Source: Bacillus pseudomycoides DSM 12442
GTDB taxonomy: Bacteria; Bacillota; Bacilli; Bacillales; Bacillaceae_G
NCBI RefSeq assembly: GCF_000161455.1
Contig: NZ_CM000745.1
Span: 2,966,877-3,030,876 of the forward strand
DNA length: 64,000 nt
Direction: 5' to 3'
Positions 16,355 to 25,007 of this stretch are shown here, one piece after another. The stretch's first letter is position 1; the number at the start of each line of letters is the position of its first letter. Under the pieces are notes generated by a model, which was not told the DNA's origin, searched no databases, and worked only from the letters and a program-made list of their open reading frames with translations. A program made the translations under genes and the position numbers.

Positions 16355-17995
16355 ATGTCAAAATGGCAATCAAAAGAACAATTGGTTCAATTATTAAGCG
16401 ATCTTGTTGAAATTCCTAGTATTACTGGCTCGGAAGCTGAGATTATATTGCCAGATTTTGTTGTTGGCCAACTAACGGATCTAGATTATTTCAAACAAAA
16501 TTCCAATCATGTGCAAAAAAATCCGACGGGGGATGGACGATATTTTGTTACTGCTCTAGTAAAGAAAAATAATAATACAAAAAATACAGTAATTCTTGTT
16601 AGTCACTTTGATGTTGTAGATGTGCAAGATTATGGGGGGTGGAAAGCGGATGCATTTAGCCCTAAAAAATTAACATCTATGTTTTATTCTCATAAAGATG
16701 AGCTACCGAATCATGTACGTGAAGATATAGAAAAAGGGGATTGGCTATTTGGTAGAGGAACAATGGATATGAAATGTGGTCTAGCTTTGCAAATCGCAAT
16801 GGTTGAGCAAGCTTGTGAAGGGAAGTTTGACGGAAATGTCCTTTTATTAGCTGTTCCAGATGAAGAAGTGAACTCTGTAGGAATGAGAGCTGCTGTTCCA
16901 AGATTATTAGATTTAGCAAAAGAACATAACCTAGAATATAAAACGGTTTTAAATTCAGAGCCTATGTTTACGCGTCATCCTGGTGATCAAAATAAGTATA
17001 TTTACACGGGTTCTATTGGTAAGGTGTTACCTGGTTTCTTTTGTTATGGAAAGGAAACACATGTAGGCGAACCTTTTGCGGGATTAAATGCTAATTATAT
17101 GGCTTCATTATTAACAGCTGAATTAGAATTGAATACGGAACTTTGTGATATTGTAGAAGGCGAAGCGAGCCCTCCACCAACTAATTTGTTTCAAAGAGAC
17201 TTAAAGGAGGATTATTCTGTACAAATTCCTCATCGTGCAGTCACATTGTTTAATTTATTTTTACTAGAAAAAACGATGACAGATGTAATTTCGTTGTTAC
17301 ATCAAAAAGTAACGAAAGTAGCAGAAAAAATCGAAGACTCGTATGAGAAGCGAGCATATCGTTTTTCTAAGTATAATCCGTTCATACCGCCTAATCTTAA
17401 AGTAAATGTATTAACGTATGAAGAGCTTATCGCTTATGCAATTGAACAACATGGGCAAGAAAAAATAGCTGATATTCAATCTACTGTTATAAAAAATAGA
17501 GAAGATAAAGATGATCGTGCGGTAACAATTGATTTAGTTGATAAATTAGCTATTTTATGTAAAGAAAAGGCACCAATGATTGTGCTTTTCTTTGCCCCAC
17601 CGTACTATCCAGCTGTGAGTTCACGTCACAATCCTTTAATTAAAGAAGTAGTTAGGGAAATGGAAAGATATGCTCACTACAATCATGGAATTACATTTAA
17701 AAATCAAAATTATTTTGGAGGAATTTCAGATTTAAGCTATGTAGGCTTACAGTATCCAGTTGATTCAATGAGCTCACTTGTAGAAAATATGCCATTATGG
17801 GATAAAGGCTATTCAATTCCGCTCCAGGAGTTAGAAGAGTTTGATGTTCCAGTATTAAATATGGGACCAGTAGGAAAAGATGCACATCAATGGACAGAAC
17901 GTCTGGACATAAATTACGCATTTGAAACGCTATTAGATATGTTGCCTATATGTATTGAAAAATTACTTGTTTCAAATAAAATTACACAGTCATAG
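16355..17995 (+). CDS. rocB: RocB-like M20 family peptidase
   Basis: A 546-residue protein close in length and sequence to the arginine-utilisation protein RocB of B. subtilis (566 aa). Visible M20 metallopeptidase motifs are LVSHFDVVD, GRGTMDMKCGLALQ (metal ligand region) and AVPDEEVNSVGMRA (catalytic glutamates). The C-terminal HQWTERLDINYAFETL resembles the last metal ligand. The start at 16355 has an AGGGGG site; a longer frame from 16280 lacks one. RocB's exact reaction is not established. Unlike B. subtilis, no rocA, rocC or rocD gene is adjacent. The partner is an IclR regulator, so substrate and control may differ. Confidence 0.8.
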   Translation: MSKWQSKEQLVQLLSDLVEIPSITGSEAEIILPDFVVGQLTDLDYFKQNSNHVQKNPTGDGRYFVTALVKKNNNTKNTVILVSHFDVVDVQDYGGWKADAFSPKKLTSMFYSHKDELPNHVREDIEKGDWLFGRGTMDMKCGLALQIAMVEQACEGKFDGNVLLLAVPDEEVNSVGMRAAVPRLLDLAKEHNLEYKTVLNSEPMFTRHPGDQNKYIYTGSIGKVLPGFFCYGKETHVGEPFAGLNANYMASLLTAELELNTELCDIVEGEASPPPTNLFQRDLKEDYSVQIPHRAVTLFNLFLLEKTMTDVISLLHQKVTKVAEKIEDSYEKRAYRFSKYNPFIPPNLKVNVLTYEELIAYAIEQHGQEKIADIQSTVIKNREDKDDRAVTIDLVDKLAILCKEKAPMIVLFFAPPYYPAVSSRHNPLIKEVVREMERYAHYNHGITFKNQNYFGGISDLSYVGLQYPVDSMSSLVENMPLWDKGYSIPLQELEEFDVPVLNMGPVGKDAHQWTERLDINYAFETLLDMLPICIEKLLVSNKITQS

Positions 17996-18027
17996 TTATG
18001 TTTGTGTAGGAGAGAAGGGAATTAAGA

Positions 18028-18074
18028 AAAGGATAGAAATTGTAGCGTTATACTACAGTTCCTATTCTTTTTCT
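18028..18074 (+). terminator. Terminator after the RocB-like gene
   Basis: AAGGATAGAAATTGTAG pairs with CTACAGTTCCTATTCTT around CGTTATA, followed by TTTCTT. A second small hairpin CCCGATTGATCGGG at 18100-18113 may end the converging cidAB transcript. Confidence 0.7.
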
Positions 18075-18140
18075 TGTAATGATTTATTTTTATTCAAAGC
18101 CCGATTGATCGGGATAAATAAAATAAGAGTATAGTGTTGT

Positions 18141-18818
18141 TTAATGTAACCAGGATAAGAAAAGTGGTACAATGACTAAACTTGCGCCAGCTGTTAGAAG
18201 CATGGATAAACTTGCAATTGTACCTTCCACTGGTCCGATTTCGAATGCTTTTGAAGTACCGGTACCGTTTGCACTAGTACCTAGCATAATACCTTTCGCG
18301 ATGGCGGTTTTAATACGGCATATGCGAATAAGAGAAGGGCCTAAGAGTGCTCCAGTTAGTGCTGTAAGTACAACGAATACGGCTGTTAATTGTGACATAC
18401 CGCCAATCATTTCTGAGATTGCCATGGCAATTGGTGTTGTGACAATGTGCGGTGCTAAGCTATGTTCTAGTGATGAATCAATGTGAAAAGCATCTGCTAG
18501 AAGAGCTGAAGTAATAACAGATAATAATGAACCGACAATAACGTTAATTAAAATTGCACTCGCATGTTTTTTTAATAAATCAAAGTATTTATAGATGGGC
18601 CATGCAAAAGCTACGGTTGCTGGTTTTAATAGTTCAGTTAACCAATGGCCACCAGAATCGTATGTTTCATAAGATGTATCTAGTCCAAGTAATAACACGA
18701 TTAAAACAATTGGACAAACGAGAAGCGGTGAAAGTATACTCCAATTCCAGCGTTGATATAGTTTCTTAGAAATCCAATATGTTAATAGTGTTAATAGTAA
18801 ACAAAAAAAGCCGATCAT
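18141..18818 (-). CDS. cidB: CidB/LrgB family membrane protein
   Basis: A 225-residue integral membrane protein of the LrgB/CidB family with about seven spans. The ANGTGTSKAFEIGPVEGTI segment near residue 190 and LAPHIVTTPIAMAISEMIGG are the conserved family signatures. The family works with CidA/LrgA holin-like proteins in controlled cell lysis and in export of overflow metabolites. The start codon overlaps the stop of cidA by four bases (ATGA), so the two are translationally coupled. A longer upstream frame overlaps cidA and is rejected. Confidence 0.9.
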   Translation of the reverse strand: MIGFFCLLLTLLTYWISKKLYQRWNWSILSPLLVCPIVLIVLLLGLDTSYETYDSGGHWLTELLKPATVAFAWPIYKYFDLLKKHASAILINVIVGSLLSVITSALLADAFHIDSSLEHSLAPHIVTTPIAMAISEMIGGMSQLTAVFVVLTALTGALLGPSLIRICRIKTAIAKGIMLGTSANGTGTSKAFEIGPVEGTIASLSMLLTAGASLVIVPLFLSWLH

Positions 18819-19180
18819 TGTGCTGATCCTTTCCGCTTTAATAGCAGTTCTGTTAAGATTCCAGTGACGAGTGTTACACAAAGGGTACTAATCATGATAA
18901 TCAAAATGAGATCGATACCATATTGTGATAATGTATCTTTGTAGCGGATAACAGCGACGGCAGAAGGAATAAAAAATAAAATAAGTTCTTTTAATAAAAA
19001 ATCCGCTCCGTCTTGAATCCACTCTTTTTTCACCAAGTTAAATTTTAATGACATTAATAATAAAAAAATTCCGATAATACTTCCTGGAATTAGGAGGTGT
19101 GCCTGCTTTGTGATCCATTCACCTGTCCAAGCGAAACAAAATAATAGTAAGATTTGTCCGCTTAATTTCCACCATTTCAT
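18815..19180 (-). CDS. cidA: CidA/LrgA family holin-like protein
   Basis: A 121-residue holin-like membrane protein with four spans and the conserved LIPGSIIGIFLLLMSL and FFIPSAVAVIRY segments. The chosen ATG (19180) gives the usual family length; its ribosome site (AAGCGGTG) is modest. A longer frame to 19255 adds a basic leader with no family support. First gene of a cidAB operon transcribed away from the LysR gene at 19326, the same arrangement as ywbH-ywbG and ywbI in B. subtilis. Confidence 0.88.
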   Translation of the reverse strand: MKWWKLSGQILLLFCFAWTGEWITKQAHLLIPGSIIGIFLLLMSLKFNLVKKEWIQDGADFLLKELILFFIPSAVAVIRYKDTLSQYGIDLILIIMISTLCVTLVTGILTELLLKRKGSAQ

Positions 19181-19271
19181 ACAGTAACACCGCTTTCGAT
19201 TTTTTTCATAAAAATTGTAAAAAGAATTAACAATTTCTACTATACGTCCTTTCAAAATATTTGTCTAATAT

Positions 19272-19295
19272 ATAAATTATATGTTATTAATTTAT
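19272..19295. promoter_or_regulatory. LysR-type dyad between cidA and cidR
   Basis: Perfect inverted repeat ATAAATTA - 8 bases - TAATTTAT in the divergent intergenic region, 31 bases upstream of the cidR ATG. Spacing and symmetry fit a LysR-family recognition site. The surrounding DNA is very AT-rich, so chance is possible. Confidence 0.5.
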
Positions 19296-19325
19296 TATAC
19301 ATATTAATCGAAAAGGGGATCTCAA

Positions 19326-20228
19326 ATGGAATTACGGCATTTGCAATATTTTGTTGTTGTAGCAGAAGAGCTACATTTTGGACGAGCAGCTGCTCGCTTA
19401 CAAATGACACAGCCACCGCTAAGTCAACAAATTCAGCAATTAGAGAAAGAGATGGGAGTTACATTATTTTCAAGAACGAAGCGGAAAGTTGAGATGACAG
19501 AAGCAGGAGAGATGTTTTTAAAAGAAGTGAAAAAAGCATTTGATCAAATTGAGAAGGCAGTAGAAGTCGCGCAAAGTGCACAAAGGGGAGAAGTTGGATC
19601 ACTTTCAATTGGATTTGTAGGGGCAGCGATATATGATATTTTACCGTCTATTGTTAGGGAGTATCGAAAGAAGTTTCCAAGAGTATCTGTTGCACTGCAT
19701 GAATTATCGACACCGGATCAAGTTCATGCGCTCCATGATAATCGTATTGATGTTGGATTTTTACGTCCACCAATTAATACACAATTACTAGAATTAGAAC
19801 CAATTCAAAAGCTTTCGTGTACACTATGTTTACCAAAAGCGCATCCATTAGCAGAGAAAGAAGAAATTCATATTGAAGATTTGCAAGATGAACCATTTGT
19901 ATTTATAACAAGACCCGTTTGGCCTGCGTTATACGATACAATTTTATCGTTATGCAGGAATGCTGGATTTAGTCCACACATTGTGCAAGAGGCAACAGAG
20001 TATCAAACCGTTATGGGGCTTGTAGCTGCAGGAATTGGTATAACCGTTATTCCGGTATCGGCAAATAAGTTATATAAAACAGAAGTGGTGTACAAGGCAA
20101 TATTTGATTCTAAATTTGTAGCTGAAATGTCAGTAGCATATCGGAAAACAAATAGTAATCCTGAGCTGTTAGAGTTTTTAAAAATTGCGAGAGAAAAAAA
20201 ACGAATTGAAGTTGAAAATGATAAGTAA
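19326..20228 (+). CDS. cidR: LysR family regulator of cidAB
   Basis: A 300-residue LysR-type regulator: winged helix at residues 1-60 (MELRHLQYFVVVAEELHFGR, then AARLQMTQPPLSQQIQQLE), then a periplasmic-binding-like effector domain. Its length and the divergent position next to cidAB match CidR (YwbI), which in related organisms activates the cid genes during acetate overflow. The AAAGGGGATCTCAA site precedes the ATG. Autoregulation through the dyad at 19272-19295 is likely but inferred. Confidence 0.88.
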   Translation: MELRHLQYFVVVAEELHFGRAAARLQMTQPPLSQQIQQLEKEMGVTLFSRTKRKVEMTEAGEMFLKEVKKAFDQIEKAVEVAQSAQRGEVGSLSIGFVGAAIYDILPSIVREYRKKFPRVSVALHELSTPDQVHALHDNRIDVGFLRPPINTQLLELEPIQKLSCTLCLPKAHPLAEKEEIHIEDLQDEPFVFITRPVWPALYDTILSLCRNAGFSPHIVQEATEYQTVMGLVAAGIGITVIPVSANKLYKTEVVYKAIFDSKFVAEMSVAYRKTNSNPELLEFLKIAREKKRIEVENDK

Positions 20229-20245
20229 GGTGACAGAAATGTGAT

Positions 20246-20284
20246 AAAAGAGGAGATGCTATTGTGATGCATCTCCTCTTTTTA
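20246..20284. terminator. Bidirectional terminator between cidR and the lipoprotein gene
   Basis: Stem AAAAGAGGAGATGC / GCATCTCCTCTTTTT. It contains the stop codon of the converging lipoprotein gene. Confidence 0.85.
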
Positions 20285-20870
20285 TTTCAATAATGAATAA
20301 GTAGACATGTTCATTTTCTTGAATTAATCGTTGGCGTGAGCTTTCATCTTCTATAGAGAGTGAAGATATATGATTTTTATTTGTTTTTATCCAAGCAGCA
20401 AGAACTGTTCTTTTATTATATTCTATTTTTTTAGAGCTGCTAATTTCTTCAAATGCAGACCCATTAATATTAGGTAAGCTATTTTCAGAAACAGTCATTG
20501 AACTATCGTCAATACCCATGAACCATTGCCAAGTCTCGTTGTTCGTATGTTGAAACATTTGTTGACCAACGGCTAATCTTATTTTTTTGTCTTTAAAGTC
20601 GGAAGAAGAAAACCCACCCATATCTTTTACCTTTTCTCCATTCTGGTAATATTCAATATTTGTAAATATTTCAGCTTGTTTATGAGGAATGGTAACTTCA
20701 TAAAAAGAGACATGTCCTTGTTGTAAGGGTAATAATTGCAAAAGCGCAGTTTCTTTTTCTGATAAATTATATGGTTTTACAGTTGTGTACGAGTTTATAT
20801 TTTGTTGGACGCCGCAACTACTAAGAGAAGTACTCAATAAAATGATGCTGAGAAGTAGTGTTTTTTTCAT
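20259..20870 (-). CDS. Hypothetical lipoprotein
   Basis: A 203-residue protein with a lipoprotein signal peptide: MKKTLLLSIILLSTSLSSCG, with the lipobox LSSC placing the lipid-modified cysteine at residue 19. The mature part is soluble, serine/asparagine/lysine-rich, with no domain I recognise. It is expected to be anchored to the outer face of the membrane. It has no operon partner, being convergent with cidR and divergent from the half-permease gene. The ribosome site GGGGGATTAA lies before the ATG. Confidence 0.75.
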   Translation of the reverse strand: MKKTLLLSIILLSTSLSSCGVQQNINSYTTVKPYNLSEKETALLQLLPLQQGHVSFYEVTIPHKQAEIFTNIEYYQNGEKVKDMGGFSSSDFKDKKIRLAVGQQMFQHTNNETWQWFMGIDDSSMTVSENSLPNINGSAFEEISSSKKIEYNKRTVLAAWIKTNKNHISSLSIEDESSRQRLIQENEHVYLFIIEIKRGDASQ

Positions 20871-21067
20871 TTAATCCCCCAATATTAATATATTAGATTT
20901 TTATGGGAATTCTTCTATTTCAATGTAACCTTAGACATAAAGTCATTTTTCTGCGACTTAAGACCTAGTAGAGACTCCGATTGTAGTTCGATGTTAAAAA
21001 AGTCATATTTTTATACACTAGTAGTATGGAATACTGGACGTTAAGAAGTAAGGTAGGGGAATCAATT

Positions 21068-21643
21068 ATGTCTTTATTTCGGTTAGCAAAGAAAAATATA
21101 CAAAACTATGCTGCCCAACGATTAAAGCAATTTATATGGATTGCAATGAGTACAATGCTATATTTTTTCATTATATCTATCCGATCTAATGAAGCGGTAA
21201 TAGAAAAAATACAGCATATACCGTTTTTGTTAGCTACACTATATTATGGGGAAGTACTGTTGTTTTTTGTATGCACTGCTGTTGCATACAAAATGACAAA
21301 AAGATTTTTAAAAAATAGGAAACAAGAATTACTGTTGTATGAAACTGCCGGTATGAAAAAAAGAAAAATATTTTGTTTGTTATGTCAGGAGCAGTTTTTG
21401 ATTTACGGTGGAGCGATTCTTTTTGGTTTTATTCATGGGATGCTGTTTTTGAAATTATTTACAGTGATTTTTATAAAGTTAATAGGAGTTCATGGAATAA
21501 ATAGCGCACCGATTACGTTATACGCAGTATCAGTAACGACAGTGTTGATCGTTATAATCATCTTATTATCAATATGGCAATGTTATAAATTTATTCAAGA
21601 ATTTAAATATGAACAATTAAATAAAGTCGAGGAAAAGGCATGA
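21068..21643 (+). CDS. Half-length FtsX/BceB-like permease (N-terminal four spans only)
   Basis: A 191-residue protein that reads like the first third of a BceB-type ABC permease. It has the start LFRLAKKNIQNYAAQRLKQF, one span near 20-38, and three more spans with RKQELLLYETAGMKKRKI in the connecting loop, the typical FtsX-type coupling segment. Full BceB proteins have about 650 residues with a large extracellular domain and six further spans; all that is absent. The reading frame ends at a normal stop followed by a terminator, so this is a defined gene and not a frameshift. No partner ATPase is in its own transcript; an ABC pair starts 90 bases downstream. Confidence 0.65.
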   Translation: MSLFRLAKKNIQNYAAQRLKQFIWIAMSTMLYFFIISIRSNEAVIEKIQHIPFLLATLYYGEVLLFFVCTAVAYKMTKRFLKNRKQELLLYETAGMKKRKIFCLLCQEQFLIYGGAILFGFIHGMLFLKLFTVIFIKLIGVHGINSAPITLYAVSVTTVLIVIIILLSIWQCYKFIQEFKYEQLNKVEEKA

Positions 21644-21659
21644 GGCATCATGTCTTTTT
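21635..21659 (+). terminator. Terminator after the half-permease gene
   Basis: AAGGCATGA / TCATGTCTT (one G-U pair) with loop GGCA and TTTT. The left arm covers the last codons of the gene. Confidence 0.65.
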
Positions 21660-21736
21660 GTTCGTTTTACAGCAGAAAATAATCATGATACAGTGTAAAG
21701 AACTGAAAAAAGTGTTAGAGAGAAAGGTTGTATAAA

Positions 21737-22648
21737 ATGGTAAATAAACAATCTATAGTGAGAGTAGAACAACTAACAAAGCGAATCGGCTCAAAGACAT
21801 TAGTAGAAAATATAAGTTTTGAAGTAAAGAAAGGCGAAGTTGTTGGTTTATTAGGGCCAAACGGTGCCGGGAAAACAACATTAATGCGAATGATGGTTGG
21901 TATGATTCGCATGACGGAAGGTGAAGTCTGGATAGATGGTCAATCTGTAAAACAGCAATTTGAAAGTACAGCTGCAAAAATTGGTGCTGTAATCGAAAAT
22001 CCAGAATTCTATCCTTTTTTAAGTGGTTATGAAAATTTGACATATTTTGGGCGTATGAATAGTAACGTTACAGAAGACCGTATTGATGAAGTTGTCCAAT
22101 TACTAGGTATGGGACAGGTTATTGACCGAAAAGTAAAAGCATATTCACTTGGTATGAGGCAACGCTTAGGAATTGCACAAGCACTTATACATAACCCGGA
22201 TGTACTTATTTTAGATGAACCAACAAATGGGTTAGATCCAAATGGTATCCATGAGATGCGTATGTATATAAAGAAAATTGCACATGAACAAGGAAAGGCC
22301 GTTCTTGTATCGAGTCATTTATTATCTGAAGTTGAATTAATGTGTGATCGCGTCATTATCATTCAACATGGAGAATATGTAACGACGCAAAGTATTCAAC
22401 GAGATGGAAGTTTGGAAATGGAGACGATTCATATACGTGTTGATGATGTGAAGCGGGCAGCGGATCTTTTAACGTATGATGCTGTAATTCAAGATAATGA
22501 ATTGATTCTTACTGTGGAAAATGAAGAAATTCCAAATGTGATTCGTACATTAACAGAAAAAAGTATTCGTATTTATCGTGTTTATGAAGAAAGAAAAACA
22601 TTAGAAGAGAAGTTTTTAGAATTAACAGGAGGCAAGGATATTGTTTAA
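21737..22648 (+). CDS. ABC transporter ATP-binding protein, BcrA/YhcH type
   Basis: A 303-residue ATPase with Walker A GPNGAGKTT near residue 39, signature YSLGMRQRLGIAQAL near 137 and Walker B VLILDEPTNGLDP near 155. A C-terminal extension of about 80 residues is typical of the bacitracin-type (BcrA) subfamily. ATG at 21737 is preferred; a TTG at 21728 is in frame. Together with the overlapping permease it forms a two-component transporter like YhcH-YhcI of B. subtilis, used for peptide or antibiotic export and self-protection. No two-component or GntR regulator is adjacent. Confidence 0.85.
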   Translation: MVNKQSIVRVEQLTKRIGSKTLVENISFEVKKGEVVGLLGPNGAGKTTLMRMMVGMIRMTEGEVWIDGQSVKQQFESTAAKIGAVIENPEFYPFLSGYENLTYFGRMNSNVTEDRIDEVVQLLGMGQVIDRKVKAYSLGMRQRLGIAQALIHNPDVLILDEPTNGLDPNGIHEMRMYIKKIAHEQGKAVLVSSHLLSEVELMCDRVIIIQHGEYVTTQSIQRDGSLEMETIHIRVDDVKRAADLLTYDAVIQDNELILTVENEEIPNVIRTLTEKSIRIYRVYEERKTLEEKFLELTGGKDIV

Positions 22649-23585
22649 TTTAGTTTATAACGAACTGTATAAAATCTTTAAGCGAAAGCGAACAATGATA
22701 CCGTTTGTTGTTATTGCAATTTTAGTTATTGGTTTAGGATGGGTTTCTGTTAAATACTTTCCGTCTTTATCAGGAGATTGGAAAACAGAGTATACGGAGC
22801 GAACGGCAGAAATTGAAAAAAAACTTGGGAGTACAAAACAGGATATTATCAATCAAAAATCAGGAGATGAGCTTGTTAAAGAGTATCAGCTTAAAATGAA
22901 GCACTTAGATACGAATACACCACCTGCAGATGCTTCACCTCTAACTTTTATGAGAGATACCGGATTAATTGTTTTTCCGATTTTATTACCATTTATTCTT
23001 GTATATGCTAGTACAATTTTTGCAAATGAGTACAACTGGGGAACTTATAAATTCTTAATGATTCGCCCGGCGAATCGATTTAAAATTTTAACAGCGAAAT
23101 ATGTTGCGATTGTTATTTTTTCTGGATTACTATTTATATTTAATATGCTTTTCTCACTGTTATGTGGGTTTGTTATTTATAAGTTTCAACAGCCAGCATG
23201 GACGGAATTTATTGTACAAAATGGTAGTATTATTGAGCGGAATATCTTTGGTGATGTGAGCCAGTATTATCTATTAGAATGGCTACCAACTCTTGTGTAT
23301 GCAGCACTTGCTTTTATGATTTCTGTTCTAACAAGATCAAGTGGGGGTGCAATAGGTATTTCTTTATTTGTGGCATTATCTGGTGGAATCATTTTAATGC
23401 CAGCATCTAGATATGAATGGATGAAATTTTTATTACCGGCAAATACAGATTTATATGGAATATTACAACATGGAAGCTTAGTTTCAGGGATAACATTCCC
23501 ATTTGCCTCTTGTATTCTGATGATTTATTTACTTGTTTTCCTAGGTATTTCCTATACTGTATTTTCAAAGCGCGATTTAACATAA
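22641..23585 (+). CDS. ABC transporter permease, BcrB/YhcI type
   Basis: A 314-residue ABC-2-type permease with a TTG start overlapping the ATPase gene by eight bases and GGAGG at the right distance. It starts FNLVYNELYKIFKRKR, has a first span near 20-36, an extracellular segment of about 65 residues, and five further spans from about residue 110. The FANEYNWGTYKFLMIRPANR segment is the usual coupling loop of this family. It forms the membrane part of the transporter with the preceding gene. A terminator follows. Confidence 0.85.
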   Translation: MFNLVYNELYKIFKRKRTMIPFVVIAILVIGLGWVSVKYFPSLSGDWKTEYTERTAEIEKKLGSTKQDIINQKSGDELVKEYQLKMKHLDTNTPPADASPLTFMRDTGLIVFPILLPFILVYASTIFANEYNWGTYKFLMIRPANRFKILTAKYVAIVIFSGLLFIFNMLFSLLCGFVIYKFQQPAWTEFIVQNGSIIERNIFGDVSQYYLLEWLPTLVYAALAFMISVLTRSSGGAIGISLFVALSGGIILMPASRYEWMKFLLPANTDLYGILQHGSLVSGITFPFASCILMIYLLVFLGISYTVFSKRDLT

Positions 23586-23595
23586 TAATAGATGG

Positions 23596-23632
23596 AAAAA
23601 CCGTTAAGAAGAATGATCTTAACGGCTTTTTT
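23596..23632. terminator. Terminator between ABC permease and M20 gene
   Basis: CCGTTAAGA / TCTTAACGG stem with flanking A and T runs; works for both converging genes. Confidence 0.9.
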
Positions 23633-24776
23633 ATCGTAATTTGTTAATAGCTTCTTGAGCTAATAAAGCAAAATATTGTGCGCTTATAGGTAATGCTCCT
23701 TCATCTAATGTAAAAGCAGGGTGATGCCATTCTTGTGTCCCAGCTGTTCCCATAAAGACGAATGAACCAGGTATGTTTTGTTGATAAAATGAAAAATCTT
23801 CTCCTGCCATAGAAGGTTTTGGTGAAATAATTTGGAGGCCCATTACTTGAGCAATATGGGTAGATAATTCTGTAAGTTTTATATCGTTATGAACGGCAGG
23901 AGGACCTGGATACCAATGCAATTTCGTTTCAACACCTAGTGCATCAGAAACCCCTTTAATAATACGTTCCATCAGTTCTGGTATTCTTTGGCGTGTTTCA
24001 GGTTGGAATGTACGAACGGTTCCTTCTAAAGTTGCTTTTTCAGGGATAACGTTCCATGTATTTCCTGAATGAATGTTTGTTACACTCACGACAGCGTTAT
24101 GAAAAGAGCTTACATTTCGGCTTACAATTGTTTGTAGTGCCATAACAATTTGAGAAGAGGCAACAATTGGATCAACACCAGCATCAGGTACAGCTGCATG
24201 TGTTCCAACTCCTTGTATTTCAATCTCAAAACGATCAACGCCGGCCATAAGTGGTCCATCTTTTATACCAATTGTACCAACTGGTAAATCGGGCTTATTG
24301 TGCATACCAAAAATGGCTTGTACGTTTTCTAAATGACCAGCTTCTATTACTTTGCATGCTCCGTCTCCGCTTTCTTCAGCAGCTTGGAATATGAATCTAA
24401 CAGTTCCGTTAAGTGAAGATTCATTTTCTTTTAATAAGTAGGCAGCGCCGAGAATAGATGCTGTGTGAAAATCATGTCCACATGCATGCATTTTACCAGG
24501 ATTTTTAGAAGCATAAGATAAATTAGTTTCTTCATGTATAGGAAGAGCATCAATATCAGCACGGAGCACAATAATTGGTCCATTCTTATCACCGGAAACT
24601 TCTGCGATTACGCCAGTTTTTAAATTAGAACTAATAATTGTGATGTTAGCTTCGTTTAACCAGTTCTGTATCGCTTTTGTTGTTTCTGTTTCTTCATAAG
24701 ATAGTTCTGGATATTGATGTAAATGACGGCGGATGGAGATTAGCTTCTCTGTTAATTGATTTGTGATGGGTTTCAT
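23631..24776 (-). CDS. M20D family amidohydrolase (N-acyl amino-acid hydrolase type)
   Basis: A 381-residue zinc amidohydrolase of the hippurate hydrolase/N-acyl-amino-acid hydrolase group. It shows RRHLHQYPELSYEE at the N terminus, MHACGHDFHTASILGAA near residue 98 (metal ligands), QAAEESGDGA near 129 (catalytic glutamates), a dimerisation domain in the middle, and PSMAGEDFSFYQ near 329. It releases the acyl group from amino-acid derivatives in the cytoplasm; the exact substrate is unknown. Ribosome site AAAGAAGG. It stands alone, convergent with the ABC pair. Confidence 0.88.
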   Translation of the reverse strand: MKPITNQLTEKLISIRRHLHQYPELSYEETETTKAIQNWLNEANITIISSNLKTGVIAEVSGDKNGPIIVLRADIDALPIHEETNLSYASKNPGKMHACGHDFHTASILGAAYLLKENESSLNGTVRFIFQAAEESGDGACKVIEAGHLENVQAIFGMHNKPDLPVGTIGIKDGPLMAGVDRFEIEIQGVGTHAAVPDAGVDPIVASSQIVMALQTIVSRNVSSFHNAVVSVTNIHSGNTWNVIPEKATLEGTVRTFQPETRQRIPELMERIIKGVSDALGVETKLHWYPGPPAVHNDIKLTELSTHIAQVMGLQIISPKPSMAGEDFSFYQQNIPGSFVFMGTAGTQEWHHPAFTLDEGALPISAQYFALLAQEAINKLR

Positions 24777-24972
24777 CTATTTTGCCTTCTTTCTCAGGAT
24801 AAACTTCAATTTATATTTTAAGTATATTAAAATAAAAAATCCATTCATTAGTAATTATATAGGAGTTTAGTGTTTTTAATGAATCTGTAAGAGAAAAATA
24901 TCCCTTAAATTAATTTTGAAATTTTTCACATGTTATTATTTACAAGGAATTCATAAATACAAGATATACTAA

Positions 24973-25004
24973 AAAAGAGGTTTCTCAAATGAGAAGCCTC
25001 TTTT
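24973..25004 (-). terminator. Terminator of the EamA transporter gene
   Basis: GAGGCTTCTC / GAGAAACCTC on the minus strand with loop ATTT and a T6 run. Confidence 0.9.
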
Positions 25005-25007
25005 CGC

